Both the position numbers and the translations under genes were made by a program. The notes under the pieces were generated by a model. The model saw nothing but the letters and a program-made list of their open reading frames with translations, had not been told where the DNA came from and ran no database searches. From contig NZ_CP126625.1 of the NCBI RefSeq assembly GCF_030219325.1, forward strand, positions 1,848,857 to 1,912,856: a DNA stretch of 64,000 nucleotides, read 5' to 3'. The stretch comes from Geothrix sp. (lineage in GTDB: Bacteria; Acidobacteriota; Holophagae; Holophagales; Holophagaceae). Below, piece by piece: positions 27,396 to 36,513 of this stretch. Position 1 is the stretch's first letter. Each line of letters starts with the position of its first letter.

Positions 27396-28821
27396 GGGAG
27401 CCTCCCTCGGCGCGCATGCGCTCGCTGAGCGAGCGGCGGGCCGGAACGGGTTTGGTGCGGGTGCGGGTCCAGTTCTTGATCAGGGGGGCCCCGGCGGGCA
27501 GGGCCTTGCCGAAGCGGGTGGCGAACCAGGAGGCCACCCGGTAGAGCGCCGGTCGCTTCAGGACGCCGGCCCAGATGCGCCAGGCCCAGTCCTCGGCGGC
27601 TGTCCGGCCGGTCCCCCGGCCCAGCACGTTCGAGCCCACGTCCTCGTGGGTGGCCTCGCGGCGCAGGCGCACCAGGATCTCGGGGATGGGGATCTCCACC
27701 GGGCACACCTCGCTGCAGGCGCCGCAGAGGCTGGACCCATGGATCAGGTCGTGCCGGACGCCCACGCCCTCCATCTGCGGCGTGAGGATCTTGCCGATGG
27801 GGCCCGGGTAGATGGCCTCGTAGGCATGGCCGCCGATGCGGGTGTAGACCGGGCAGTGGTTCATGCAGGCGCCGCAGCGGATGCAGCGCAGGGTGGCGCG
27901 GAGCTGGGGATCGGCGTACATCCGGGAACGCCCGTTGTCGAGGATGACGAGGTGGACCTCCCGGGGGCCGTCCTTCTCGTCCGTGCCCCGGGGGCCGCTG
28001 ATGAGGTTGAAGTAGGTGCTCACCGCCTGGCCCGTGGCGGAGCGGGTGAGGATGGCGTAGAGCGGCGCCACGTCTTCCAGGCGCGCCACCACCTTCTCCA
28101 GCCCCATGACGGCGATGTGGAGTGGCGGCACGTGCGTGCTCATGCGGCCGTTGCCCTCGTTCTCCACCAGGCAGAGGGTTCCGGTCTCGGCCACGGCGAA
28201 GTTCACGCCGGAAAGGCCTGCGTCGGCGTGAAGGAACTTCTCGCGCAGGACCTTGCGAGCCATGGCGGTGAGCTCGTCCACGTCCTCGGTGTACTTCGCA
28301 TCCTTGATCTTCTGGCTGAACTGCCGGGCGATCTGATCCTTGTTCTTGTGGATGGCGGGCATGATGATGTGGCTCGGCGTTTCGCCATCGAGCTGGATGA
28401 TGTACTCGCCCAGGTCGGATTCCAGGGCCTCGATGCCCTTGGATTCCAGGAAGGCGTTGAGGTGCATCTCCTCGGAGACCATGCTCTTGCCCTTGACCAG
28501 GGTCTTGGCGCCCTTGGCCTGCATGATGCCGAGGATCAGCTCATTGGCCTGCTCGCAGGTCTCGGCCCAGTGGACCTGGATGCCGTTCTTCGTGCAGTTG
28601 GCCTCGAACTGCTCCAGCAGCTCGGGCAGGCTCAGCAGGCTCCGCGAGCGGATGGCCGTGCTGAGGTCCCGCAGGTCCTGCAGGTCCCGGGGATCCGGGA
28701 ACTGGTTCCGGCGCTTGGTGATGAGGCCGTCCATGGCCCGGCGGAAGTTGGCCCGGAGCTGGGGATCCAGCAGGGCCTTCGAGGCGGAATCGCGGAAGAG
28801 GATTTCTTTCTCAGCGTGCAT
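27388..28821 (-). CDS. lutB: LutB-type iron-sulfur lactate utilization protein
   Basis: This 477-residue protein has an N-terminal LUD domain (GVNFAVAETGTLCLVENEGNGRM type, conserved in LutB), then two Fe-S motifs, CIRCGACMNHCPVY and CGACSEVCPVEIP, that bind two 4Fe-4S clusters. It should carry electrons from L-lactate in the LutABC complex. It overlaps lutA by 11 bases and lutC by 8. Confidence 0.95.
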   Translation of the reverse strand: MHAEKEILFRDSASKALLDPQLRANFRRAMDGLITKRRNQFPDPRDLQDLRDLSTAIRSRSLLSLPELLEQFEANCTKNGIQVHWAETCEQANELILGIMQAKGAKTLVKGKSMVSEEMHLNAFLESKGIEALESDLGEYIIQLDGETPSHIIMPAIHKNKDQIARQFSQKIKDAKYTEDVDELTAMARKVLREKFLHADAGLSGVNFAVAETGTLCLVENEGNGRMSTHVPPLHIAVMGLEKVVARLEDVAPLYAILTRSATGQAVSTYFNLISGPRGTDEKDGPREVHLVILDNGRSRMYADPQLRATLRCIRCGACMNHCPVYTRIGGHAYEAIYPGPIGKILTPQMEGVGVRHDLIHGSSLCGACSEVCPVEIPIPEILVRLRREATHEDVGSNVLGRGTGRTAAEDWAWRIWAGVLKRPALYRVASWFATRFGKALPAGAPLIKNWTRTRTKPVPARRSLSERMRAEGGSHD

Positions 28822-29554
28822 GGGTGCGCTCCCAGAGGAACTCGGCGATGTGCTGGACGCGGAGCGGGCTCTGCTTCGCCTCCAGGGTGCCGTTCACGTT
28901 GAGCAGGCAGCCGCCGTCCGTGGACAGCAGCACGGAAGCGCCGGTGGCCTCAGCATCCGCCGCCTTGTCGCAGGACATGACGCCGGAGATCTCCGGCTGG
29001 CGCACGGAGAAGGTGCCGCCAAAGCCGCAGCACTCATGGGTGCGCGACAGGGGCGCCAGCTCCACATTCGACAGCTGGCCGATGAGGGCCTGGGGCTCGC
29101 CCTTCAGGCCCAGGTCGCGGACCGCGTGACAGGAGCTGTGCCAGGTGACCTTCACGGGCTCACCCAGGTCCTTGAGCTTCACGTCCAGGACATCGACCAG
29201 GAACTGCGTCAACTCGTAGACCCGGGCGCTGAAGGCGCGCACCTGGGCCTCGTCGGGCTGCCCGTGGAAGAGTTCCGGATAGTGGACCTTCATCATGCCG
29301 GCGCAGCTGCCCGAGGGCAGGATCACCGGCAGATCCTTGGGGAACAGGGCCACCTGGGTGCGGGCCACGTCGCGGGCCTCCTCCCAGTAGCCGCAGTTGA
29401 AGGCCGGCTGGCCACAGCAGGTCTGCCCCTCGGGGAAGACGACTTCCACCCCGGCCTGGCGCAGGAGCTGGATGCCGGCCATGCCGGCATCGGGGAAGAA
29501 CAGGTCCACGAGACAGGTCCCGTAGAAATAGACTTTCGTCGGTTTGTCGCTCAC
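28811..29554 (-). CDS. lutA: LutA-type Fe-S (CCG-domain) lactate utilization protein
   Basis: This 247-residue protein has two CCG (cysteine-rich) domains, marked by GQTCCGQPAFNCGY and HECCGFGGTF, as in LutA/YkgE and heterodisulfide-reductase subunits. It should be the third subunit of L-lactate dehydrogenase LutABC. Translation starts at GTG 29554, overlapping the stop of the D-lactate dehydrogenase gene (GTGA). Confidence 0.94.
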   Translation of the reverse strand: MSDKPTKVYFYGTCLVDLFFPDAGMAGIQLLRQAGVEVVFPEGQTCCGQPAFNCGYWEEARDVARTQVALFPKDLPVILPSGSCAGMMKVHYPELFHGQPDEAQVRAFSARVYELTQFLVDVLDVKLKDLGEPVKVTWHSSCHAVRDLGLKGEPQALIGQLSNVELAPLSRTHECCGFGGTFSVRQPEISGVMSCDKAADAEATGASVLLSTDGGCLLNVNGTLEAKQSPLRVQHIAEFLWERTHAR

Positions 29555-32406
29555 TTGGCCACCTCCGGGCGGGTCGCGGATTCGAGCAGGTACAGGAAGC
29601 TGCGGTAGATCTCGCCCGTGGAGCGGGTCATACCCACTTCGCAGGTGCGGCTGCTGGCGTAGTGACCATCGAAGGACTGGCTCTTCACTTCCTTCGCCTC
29701 ATGCTTCGTGGCCGAGGCGGTCAGCTCGGCATGGGTGAAGCCGCGGTCCCCCGCGAAGCCGCAGCACCCCGCATCGCGAGGCACGACGACCTTGTCGGCG
29801 CAGGCCTGGGCCACGCCCTCCAGTTTGGGCAGCAGGTTCATCTTGGTGAGCGAGCAGACCGGGTGGAGCACCACGGAGCCCACCTTGCGGGTCACCTGCA
29901 GCTTGGGCAGCAGCACGTCGTAGGCGAAGGCAGTGCTGTCGATGATCTTCAGCTTGTCGAACTTCGCCTGGTTCTCGGGCGTGAGGTAGGCCCGGCTGGT
30001 GACCACGCCGTAGGTGCAGGGGCTGGTGTCCATGACGACCGAGAGGCGGCCCTCCTGGCTCCATTCCCAGAACTTCTCGATGGCGTGGTTCACGGTGTAC
30101 TTGTGCGCCAGGTCGAAGCCCTTGGAGGAGAAGGGTACACCGCAGCAGGTGCCTTCGACGTCGAGGGGGATGTGGACCGGCACACCGGCCCGCGCCGAGA
30201 CCTTGACCAGGGCCTCGACCAGGCTCAGCTCCTCGGACTCGCCGGGCAGGTGGCCCATCATGCGGGAGATGCAGGCCGGGAAGTAGATGGCCTGGGCGCC
30301 TTCCAGGGAGGTCACGGGCAGGGGCGCCTTGGCGGCCCTGGGCATCTCGGGGCTCCATTGGTGGGAGGCGCCGAAGGCCTTCATGACCCGGGTGATGAAG
30401 GGCATCACCTTGGGCCCGAAGAGGCTCTGCACCATGTGCCCGGAGCGCAGGGCGACCCGCATGACCGGCTCCACCGTGGCGAAGTTGCGGGCCACGGAGA
30501 GGGCGATCTTCTGGGCCCGGCGGCTGTGGCTCGCCCGCCGGAAGCGCTTGGTGAGCTGGCCGGTATCAATGCTCACGGGGCAGGCGGTGGCACAGAGGCC
30601 ATCGGCCGCGCAGGTCTCCAGGGCCATGTAGGGGAAGGCCGCCTGCAGGGAGGAGAGCAGGGCAGGGTTCTCGTGGTTCCCCTCGAGGCGCGCCATCTCG
30701 CGGCGCACGACGATGCGCTGGCGGGGCGTGAGCGTCAGCTCGCGGCTGGGGCACTTGGGCTCGCAGTAGCCGCACTCGATGCACTTGTCGACCTCCTCCT
30801 CCACGCCGGGCATGGGCTTGAGGTCGGCCACGTGGCACTTGGGGTCGGCGTTGATGATGACGCCGGGGTTCAGCAGGTGCAGGGGATCCACCAGGGCCTT
30901 GAGCTTCTCCATGACGGCCTTGGCCTCGGGGCCCCACTCGGCCTCGACGAAGGGGGCCATGTTGCGACCCGTGCCGTGCTCGGCCTTCAGGGCGCCATCG
31001 TATTTCTTCACCACCAGTTCGACCACGTCGTCGATGAAGCGCTCGTAGCGGTCCACGGCGGCCTGGTCGTTGAAGGACTGGGTGATGACGAAGTGGAGGT
31101 TCCCGTCCTTGGCATGGCCGAAGATGATGGCCTCGTCATAGCCGTGCTTGGCGAAGAGCTTGGTGAGGTCCACGGCGGCGTCCGCCAGGCTCTCGATGGG
31201 GAAGGCCACGTCCTCGATCAGCACCGTGGTGCCGCGCTTGCGGACCGCGCCCACGGAGGGGAAGGTGCCCGAGCGGATCTTCCAGAAGAGGGCCTGCTCC
31301 ACCGGGTCATGGGTGAACCGGGCGGGCTCCATCAGCTTGAGGTCGGCCGTCGTGGCCAGGGCGGTGCGCTCCAATTCGGCACGGACGGACTCGTCCCGGC
31401 CGTGGAACTCCACCAGCAGCGCCGCGGCGCCTTCGGGCAGGGACTTGATGCCGGGGGGGATGCCCGGCTGGTTCTCGACGGATTTCAGGGAGGCGCGATC
31501 CAGCAGCTCCAGGGCCGCGGCGCCCGCATCCCGCAGGGGGATGATGGCGGCACAGGCGGCATGCAGATCCGGGAAGAGCAGGAAGGCCGTCACCTTCACC
31601 GGCAGGTCGGGCACGGACTTCAGCACGGCTTCGGCGATGAAGGCCAGGGTGCCTTCGGAGCCCACCAGCACATTGCGGAAGATGTCCACGGGCCGGTCGA
31701 AGTCGATGAAGGCATTGAGGGAATAGCCCGTCGTGTTCTTCATCTTGTACTTGGCCCGGATGCGCTCGGCCAGGGTGGGGTTGGCCAGGAGGTCGGCCTT
31801 GAGGTTCAACAGGCCCTGCGCCAGCTCCGGCTCGGCCTCGCGGAAGCGCGCGTCGGCATCCGGGGCGGCCGTGTCGATCACGGTGCCCGAAGGCAGGACG
31901 AAGGTCAGGGATTCGAGCGTGTGGTAGGCGTTCTGGGTGACGCCGCAGCACATGCCACTGGAGTTGTTCGACAGGATGCCACCCACCGTACAGGTGTTGA
32001 TGGAGGCCGGGTCGGGGCCCATCTTGGCCTTGAAGAACTTGAGGGCGTGGTTCACGTGGGCGCCGATGACGCCGGGCTGGACCTTCACCTTGGCCCCGCC
32101 TTCCAGCACCTGGATGCCCCGCCAGTTGCGGGCGACTTCCACGAGAATGCCATCCGACACCGACTGGCCTGACAGGCTGGTGCCCGCGGCCCGGAAGGTC
32201 ATGGGGATCTTCCGCTCGTGGCTCAGCCGGAAGAGCCCCCGGATGTCCTCGACGCTTCCCGCGAAGGCCACCGCCTTGGGAATGAGCCGATAGAAGCTGG
32301 CGTCCGAAGCGAAGGCGATGAGGTCCACCGGCCGGTCCAGCACGCGGTCCGGGCCCACGATGGCGACAAGGGAATCCCTGAGGGAGGTGGCGGTGGCAGT
32401 GATCAT
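29551..32406 (-). CDS. FAD/Fe-S D-lactate dehydrogenase (Dld-II type)
   Basis: This protein of about 951 residues has an N-terminal FAD_binding_4 domain (FRAAGTSLSGQSVSDG, CTVGGILSNNSSGM), a FAD-oxidase C-terminal domain (EHGTGRNMAPFVE), 4Fe-4S motifs CIECGYCEPKCPS and CAADGLCATACPV, and two CCG domains (EGTCCGVPF, DAGCCGFAG). This matches Dld-II enzymes of Shewanella and relatives, which oxidise D-lactate to pyruvate. The start at 32406 has GAGAGG at suitable spacing; the ATG at 32415 touches that site and is less likely. A terminator hairpin separates it from lldP. Confidence 0.92.
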   Translation of the reverse strand: MITATATSLRDSLVAIVGPDRVLDRPVDLIAFASDASFYRLIPKAVAFAGSVEDIRGLFRLSHERKIPMTFRAAGTSLSGQSVSDGILVEVARNWRGIQVLEGGAKVKVQPGVIGAHVNHALKFFKAKMGPDPASINTCTVGGILSNNSSGMCCGVTQNAYHTLESLTFVLPSGTVIDTAAPDADARFREAEPELAQGLLNLKADLLANPTLAERIRAKYKMKNTTGYSLNAFIDFDRPVDIFRNVLVGSEGTLAFIAEAVLKSVPDLPVKVTAFLLFPDLHAACAAIIPLRDAGAAALELLDRASLKSVENQPGIPPGIKSLPEGAAALLVEFHGRDESVRAELERTALATTADLKLMEPARFTHDPVEQALFWKIRSGTFPSVGAVRKRGTTVLIEDVAFPIESLADAAVDLTKLFAKHGYDEAIIFGHAKDGNLHFVITQSFNDQAAVDRYERFIDDVVELVVKKYDGALKAEHGTGRNMAPFVEAEWGPEAKAVMEKLKALVDPLHLLNPGVIINADPKCHVADLKPMPGVEEEVDKCIECGYCEPKCPSRELTLTPRQRIVVRREMARLEGNHENPALLSSLQAAFPYMALETCAADGLCATACPVSIDTGQLTKRFRRASHSRRAQKIALSVARNFATVEPVMRVALRSGHMVQSLFGPKVMPFITRVMKAFGASHQWSPEMPRAAKAPLPVTSLEGAQAIYFPACISRMMGHLPGESEELSLVEALVKVSARAGVPVHIPLDVEGTCCGVPFSSKGFDLAHKYTVNHAIEKFWEWSQEGRLSVVMDTSPCTYGVVTSRAYLTPENQAKFDKLKIIDSTAFAYDVLLPKLQVTRKVGSVVLHPVCSLTKMNLLPKLEGVAQACADKVVVPRDAGCCGFAGDRGFTHAELTASATKHEAKEVKSQSFDGHYASSRTCEVGMTRSTGEIYRSFLYLLESATRPEVAK

Positions 32407-32437
32407 GAGAAACATCCTCTCCCCGCGTAGGGGCGGT

Positions 32438-32473
32438 AAAAAGTCCCGCCGACGATCAGGATGTCGGCGGGAC
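32438..32473 (-). terminator. Internal terminator between lldP and the D-lactate dehydrogenase gene
   Basis: On the minus strand an 11-bp perfect stem (32463-32473 with 32443-32453), loop of nine bases, is followed by five T. It has full intrinsic-terminator form inside the operon and probably lowers downstream expression relative to lldP. Confidence 0.85.
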
Positions 32474-32502
32474 CCAGGTCATTCGTCTGAAGTCCGCGCG
32501 GC

Positions 32503-34266
32503 CTACTTGGCCGGGGCGGGGGCGGGCGCAGCTGCGGGGGCAGCCGGAACGGCAGGCGCGGCGGCCGGAGCGGTCGTCACGGCGGGGGCAGCGGGCACCT
32601 GGGGCATCCAGTTGGCGGGCAGGACCTTCGCGTAGAGGAAGATCACGACGCCGACCATCGCGGCCAGGGCCAGGCTGTGGAAGAACACGTAGCGCAGGAT
32701 GGTGCCTTCTTCGCCCTGCTGGTTGGTGGCGACGGAGGCCACCACGAGGCTCTGGGCGTCGATCATCTTGCCCATGACGCCGCCGGTGGTGTTGGCCGCG
32801 GCGGTGAGGATCGGGTTCAGGCCCAGCTGCTGGGCGGTGATCTTCTGGAGGCCGCCGAAGAGCACGTTGGCGGAGGTGTCACTGCCCGTGAGGGCCACGC
32901 CCAGCCAGCCCAGCATGGCGCTGAAGAAGGGGAACAGGGCGCCGGTGCTGGCGAAGGCCAGGCCCATGGTGGCGTCCAGGCCCGCGGACTTGGACACGAA
33001 GCCCAGGCCCAGCATGGCGGCGATGGTGAGCAGGGAGATCTTCACGCGGTTGACGGTCTTGCCGAAGATCTTGACGAGCTCAAGGAAGCTGAAGCCCGCC
33101 ACCAGACCGCTGAGGATGCCCGCCAGGAGGAGGCTGGTGCCCGTGAGGGAGAGCCAGTTGAAGGTCCAGACGGCGGCTTCGGCCGAGGGCTTGGCGACGA
33201 CCGGGGGAGCCTTGATGACCATCTTGTGGAGCTTGGGGATCTCGAAGTTCTTGACGGTGTAGCCCATCAGGAAGTTCGGCTTCTCCTTCGTGCCGCCATT
33301 CAGGAAGGTCTTGACCTGGGGGGTGCCCCACACGAACACGAAGAGGGAGAGGAACACCCAGGGCAGCCAGGCCTTCACGATCTTGCCGGTGGGCTGCTCG
33401 ACCTTCTCGGTGTGGGCCTCTTCGCGCTCGTGCTCGTAGCGCCAGGTGGTCTTGGGCTGCCAGACCTTGAGGAACAGGACCAGGGACACCATGGAGACGA
33501 TGGCGCCGATGATGTCCACCAGCCAGGGGCCGTGGAAGTTGCTCACCGCGAACTGGGTGATGGCGAAGCTGCCACCGGCCACGAGGCAGGCGGGCCAGAC
33601 TTCCATCATGGCCTTGCGTCCGGCCATGGTCCAAATGATCCAGAAGGGCACGATCAGCGAGAAGATGGGCAGGATGCGGCCGGCAGCGGCGCTCAGCATG
33701 TCCAGGGGCAGGCCGGTGACGCCGGCGAGGGCGATGAGGGGGCTGCCCAGGGCGCCGTAGGCCACGGGAGCCGTGTTGCCGATGAGGGCCAGACCGGCGG
33801 CCTGGAGGGGCCGGAAGCCCAGGCCGATCAGCATGGCGGCGGAGATCGCCACCGGCGTGCCGAAGCCGGCGGCGCCCTCGATGAAGGCGCCGAAGCTGAA
33901 GGCGATCAGCAGGGCCTGGATGCGGCGGTCGCCCGCCAGCCCGGCGATGCTGTGCTTCACCACCTCGAAATCACCGGATTTGACAGTGATGTCGTAGATG
34001 AAGATGGCGTTCAGCACGATCCAGCCGATGGGCAGGAGACCGAAGAGCGCGCCGTGGACGGCGGCCATGCCGGCCATGCCGGCGGGCATCTTGTAGACGA
34101 AAATGGCGACGGCCAGACAGGTGAGCAGGCCCAGGATGGCGGAATAATGCGCCTTCACATGCTTGGCCAGGAAGCCCAGCAGCACGAAGACCGGCAAGGC
34201 GGCCACCAGTGCGGAAATGAAGATATTCCCCATGACGGGGGAATAGACTTGGGTCCAGGGGGTCAT
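32503..34266 (-). CDS. lldP: L-lactate permease
   Basis: This 587-residue transporter has about 12-14 membrane segments and the LldP/GlcA family features FIEGAAGFGTPVAISA, IGNTAPVAYGALG and TGSDTSANVLFG. It should import lactate (and possibly glycolate) with protons. The C-terminal ~30 residues are almost only Pro, Ala and Thr, an odd tail for this family. It is the first gene of the lactate operon, divergent from its regulator, with a strong terminator just behind. Confidence 0.96.
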   Translation of the reverse strand: MTPWTQVYSPVMGNIFISALVAALPVFVLLGFLAKHVKAHYSAILGLLTCLAVAIFVYKMPAGMAGMAAVHGALFGLLPIGWIVLNAIFIYDITVKSGDFEVVKHSIAGLAGDRRIQALLIAFSFGAFIEGAAGFGTPVAISAAMLIGLGFRPLQAAGLALIGNTAPVAYGALGSPLIALAGVTGLPLDMLSAAAGRILPIFSLIVPFWIIWTMAGRKAMMEVWPACLVAGGSFAITQFAVSNFHGPWLVDIIGAIVSMVSLVLFLKVWQPKTTWRYEHEREEAHTEKVEQPTGKIVKAWLPWVFLSLFVFVWGTPQVKTFLNGGTKEKPNFLMGYTVKNFEIPKLHKMVIKAPPVVAKPSAEAAVWTFNWLSLTGTSLLLAGILSGLVAGFSFLELVKIFGKTVNRVKISLLTIAAMLGLGFVSKSAGLDATMGLAFASTGALFPFFSAMLGWLGVALTGSDTSANVLFGGLQKITAQQLGLNPILTAAANTTGGVMGKMIDAQSLVVASVATNQQGEEGTILRYVFFHSLALAAMVGVVIFLYAKVLPANWMPQVPAAPAVTTAPAAAPAVPAAPAAAPAPAPAK

Positions 34267-34348
34267 GCAGCCTCCAGAGGGGGGTAGGAAGAAGATGGGG
34301 GGGTAGGGTTATGGGAAAGAGCTTGGGCGAAGGTTACAATGGGTCTAG

Positions 34349-34359
34349 TGGTCAGACCA
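34349..34359. promoter_or_regulatory. LldR/FadR-family operator
   Basis: TGGTCAGACCA is a perfect 11-bp palindrome matching the TGGTNNNACCA consensus of FadR/LldR-type regulators. It lies between the divergent lldP and regulator genes, about 85 bases from each start. A weaker related site (AGTGGTATTTTTGATCACACT) follows at about 34368-34388. Confidence 0.7.
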
Positions 34360-34438
34360 TACTGAAGAGTGGTATTTTTGATCACACTTTCCATGTAGTA
34401 TTTTTTTCAACAGTTATATTTTTTCATAAAGCGACCCC

Positions 34439-35155
34439 ATGGAATTCTCCCCCATCAAGACCAAGCGGCTCTACGAGGAGATCGTGGAGCAGATCAAGCA
34501 ACTCATTACCGACGGGAGGCTGAAACCGGGGGACCGGCTGCTGGCGGAGCGGGAACTGGCCGATCAGTTCCAGGTCAGCCGCGCCTCCGTGCGGGAGGCC
34601 ATCCGGACCCTGGAGATGCTCGGCGTCATCGACATCCGTCCCGGCGAGGGCACCTTCGTCCGGGGCACCGAGACCGATGACATCATCCGCCCCCTGGCCA
34701 TGTTCCTGGCGGTCGAACGAAGCTCGCTCCTCGACATGTTCGAGATGCGCCGCATCTTCGAGACCGCCACGGCGGGCCTTGCGGCGGAACGCGCCACCGA
34801 GGAGGAACTCGACCACATCGAGGCCATGCTCGAGAAGATGCGCGAGCGGCTGAACGTGCTCGATCCGGAGAAGGGCGAGGAATTCGACGCAGCCTTCCAC
34901 TACGCGGTGGCCGAATCCACCCACAACAGCCTGCTGACCAAGCTGTTCAAGACCGTGTCCGAGGAGTTCGCCAAGGCCAATTCCGTGGCCCGGCGCCAGC
35001 TGTACCACGACAACATCCAGAACGCCCAGAAGATCATCGACCAGCACTCCGAGATCCTCGAAGCCATCCGTTCCCGGTCGCCCAAGGCCGCCTCGGAAGC
35101 CATGCTCGCGCACCTCATCTTCGCGGAGGGCGAGCTGAGGAAGTGGATCGTTTAG
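34439..35155 (+). CDS. lldR: GntR/FadR-family lactate regulator
   Basis: This 238-residue protein has an N-terminal winged helix (about 8-72; LLAERELADQFQVSRASVREAI) and a C-terminal FCD ligand domain with FHYAVAESTHNSLL and IIDQHSEILEAI helices, whose histidines may bind a metal. The divergent position next to lldP and the palindromic operator between them indicate a lactate-responsive repressor or dual regulator like LldR. A 17-bp hairpin follows the stop directly. Confidence 0.9.
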   Translation: MEFSPIKTKRLYEEIVEQIKQLITDGRLKPGDRLLAERELADQFQVSRASVREAIRTLEMLGVIDIRPGEGTFVRGTETDDIIRPLAMFLAVERSSLLDMFEMRRIFETATAGLAAERATEEELDHIEAMLEKMRERLNVLDPEKGEEFDAAFHYAVAESTHNSLLTKLFKTVSEEFAKANSVARRQLYHDNIQNAQKIIDQHSEILEAIRSRSPKAASEAMLAHLIFAEGELRKWIV

Positions 35156-35170
35156 AGCGCCCAATCACGG

Positions 35171-35208
35171 CCATGCAAAGCGGGCACGCGAGTGCCCGCT
35201 TTGCATGG
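35171..35208 (+). terminator. Terminator hairpin of lldR
   Basis: A perfect 17-bp stem (35171-35187 with 35192-35208) with a GCGA loop starts about 16 bases after the stop. It lacks a T tract. Its last bases touch the proposed left attachment site of the island. Confidence 0.7.
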
Positions 35209-35219
35209 TGGCCCGGTGG
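35206..35219. repeat. Putative left attachment site (tRNA 3'-end remnant)
   Basis: TGGTGGCCCGGTGG matches the tRNA-Ile2 3' end on the other side (TGGTGGCCCCGGTGG, 56361-56375) except for one missing C, in the same orientation and exactly where the foreign region begins. Confidence 0.5.
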
Positions 35220-35281
35220 CTACCACACATGCCATCTAAAGTAATGTGAATCGACATACTTAATTTTATTGCCTCTTGATC

Positions 35282-35303
35282 ATGCCCCCAGATCTGCCCC
35301 CAG
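35282..35303. repeat. Left-end TGCCCCCAG repeats (putative integrase arm sites)
   Basis: ATGCCCCCAG (35282-35291) and CTGCCCCCAG (35294-35303) are spaced by 12 bases. The same motif recurs at the right end of the island next to the integrase gene. Confidence 0.5.
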
Positions 35304-35440
35304 AGTCAGGATGGCAAGCAAGCTAGCTTTCAAGGTTTTGGCCCCGATTTCATAAGATCATGGCCTAGTCAATTGCCGTGAGATTCATCCATGACGACCC
35401 ACCAAATCGTTAATCAAAGCCGAGTTCTAGGGCCGAACAA

Positions 35441-36433
35441 ATGGGAGAAGTCGTGACTCCCCAGGTGTTCACCGCTGAGTTCATCAGGGGGCTACCCCCC
35501 GATTCATGGCTTCTTCAGGTTGCGACAATTGACCAATTCAAGGAAGTTCGTGAACACATTGAAGGTTTTATTGACTTGATGGGTGAACAGAAGGCCAAGG
35601 CAATTCGGCTATTCCAGAACCCGGACATGCCCAAATTCTGGGATGCATACAAGGAACTGATGGTTGGGGCCATCCTCCTCGAATGTGGAATTTCCGCCCA
35701 AAACAGCCCAAGGGTTATGCGAGGGGACGGAACCTCACAGACACCGGATTGGGTGGTCTTTGGTGAGGACGGTCGCCCCACTCTGATTGTCGAGGTAACG
35801 TCCCTTCACGGGAATCAAGACGGGGAAACCCTCCGGTCCCAGGTTGAAGACCTTCGAAATCGATTAAAGGAAGGACTACCTCCTGGATTCGATCTCGAAT
35901 TGAGCGACTACCTGGCCCCCGAAGTGGACGATTTGGCAGTAGCCCACTCAAGTTTGGTGGAGGCACTCACCATCGCTTTGGGACCAACGGCTCCACCTGA
36001 CAGGTTGGAACACCGAATGAATCTGGAAGAAATTGCTCCCGATCTTGGTTTTTCTGGCGTTGTGACTTGGAAATGCCGGGAAGCCGAAGGCCCGTCATTG
36101 ATTCAACCCTACATCTTCGTTGGAGATGCAGGTGGCTATGACATGGATAGATTCAAGAGCTCTGTAGCAAAAAAGGCACGGAAGTACGAGGTCATATGCT
36201 CTGAATTGAACTGCCCACTTGTGGTAGCAATCTGCCCTGAGTTCTGGGCGAATATCTTCCCTTCAACCGTCGACTACTTCTTAGCTCGGTGCGGATTCTT
36301 CGAGAGAGTCAGCAATTCACTGAGCAGCATCTGGATTTGTGATTGTGGAGCTAGCTGGTCCTGGCGGTCACACTTAGTCCATAACCCTAAGGCCATAAGA
36401 CCAACCCCAAACACAGTGCACGACAAATGGTGA
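35441..36433 (+). CDS. Orphan nuclease-like hypothetical protein
   Basis: This 330-residue protein has no family I can name. A block TPDWVVFGEDGRPTLIVEVTS (residues 101-121) has the look of a PD-(D/E)xK nuclease core (P102-D103, 14 residues, E118-V-T120), with Thr where the catalytic Lys is usual, so it may be inactive or the likeness accidental. Helices surround this core, and the base composition is lower in G+C than the host genes. ATG 35441 has GGGCCG only, a weak site. It is the first gene inside the left end of the island and is transcribed inward alone, as cargo genes often are. Confidence 0.6.
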   Translation: MGEVVTPQVFTAEFIRGLPPDSWLLQVATIDQFKEVREHIEGFIDLMGEQKAKAIRLFQNPDMPKFWDAYKELMVGAILLECGISAQNSPRVMRGDGTSQTPDWVVFGEDGRPTLIVEVTSLHGNQDGETLRSQVEDLRNRLKEGLPPGFDLELSDYLAPEVDDLAVAHSSLVEALTIALGPTAPPDRLEHRMNLEEIAPDLGFSGVVTWKCREAEGPSLIQPYIFVGDAGGYDMDRFKSSVAKKARKYEVICSELNCPLVVAICPEFWANIFPSTVDYFLARCGFFERVSNSLSSIWICDCGASWSWRSHLVHNPKAIRPTPNTVHDKW

Positions 36434-36513
36434 ACATCGTCCCCAAAGCCTGTCAGACCCGCTTTTTGCGGTAAGCCGACTAGACCAGAATCCAGAGCCC
36501 TCATCAGTCAATA

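Noticed and set aside
29662-32172. 836-codon plus-strand frame opposite the D-lactate dehydrogenase
   Set aside because: Same shadow effect; the minus strand shows FAD and Fe-S motifs in the right order.
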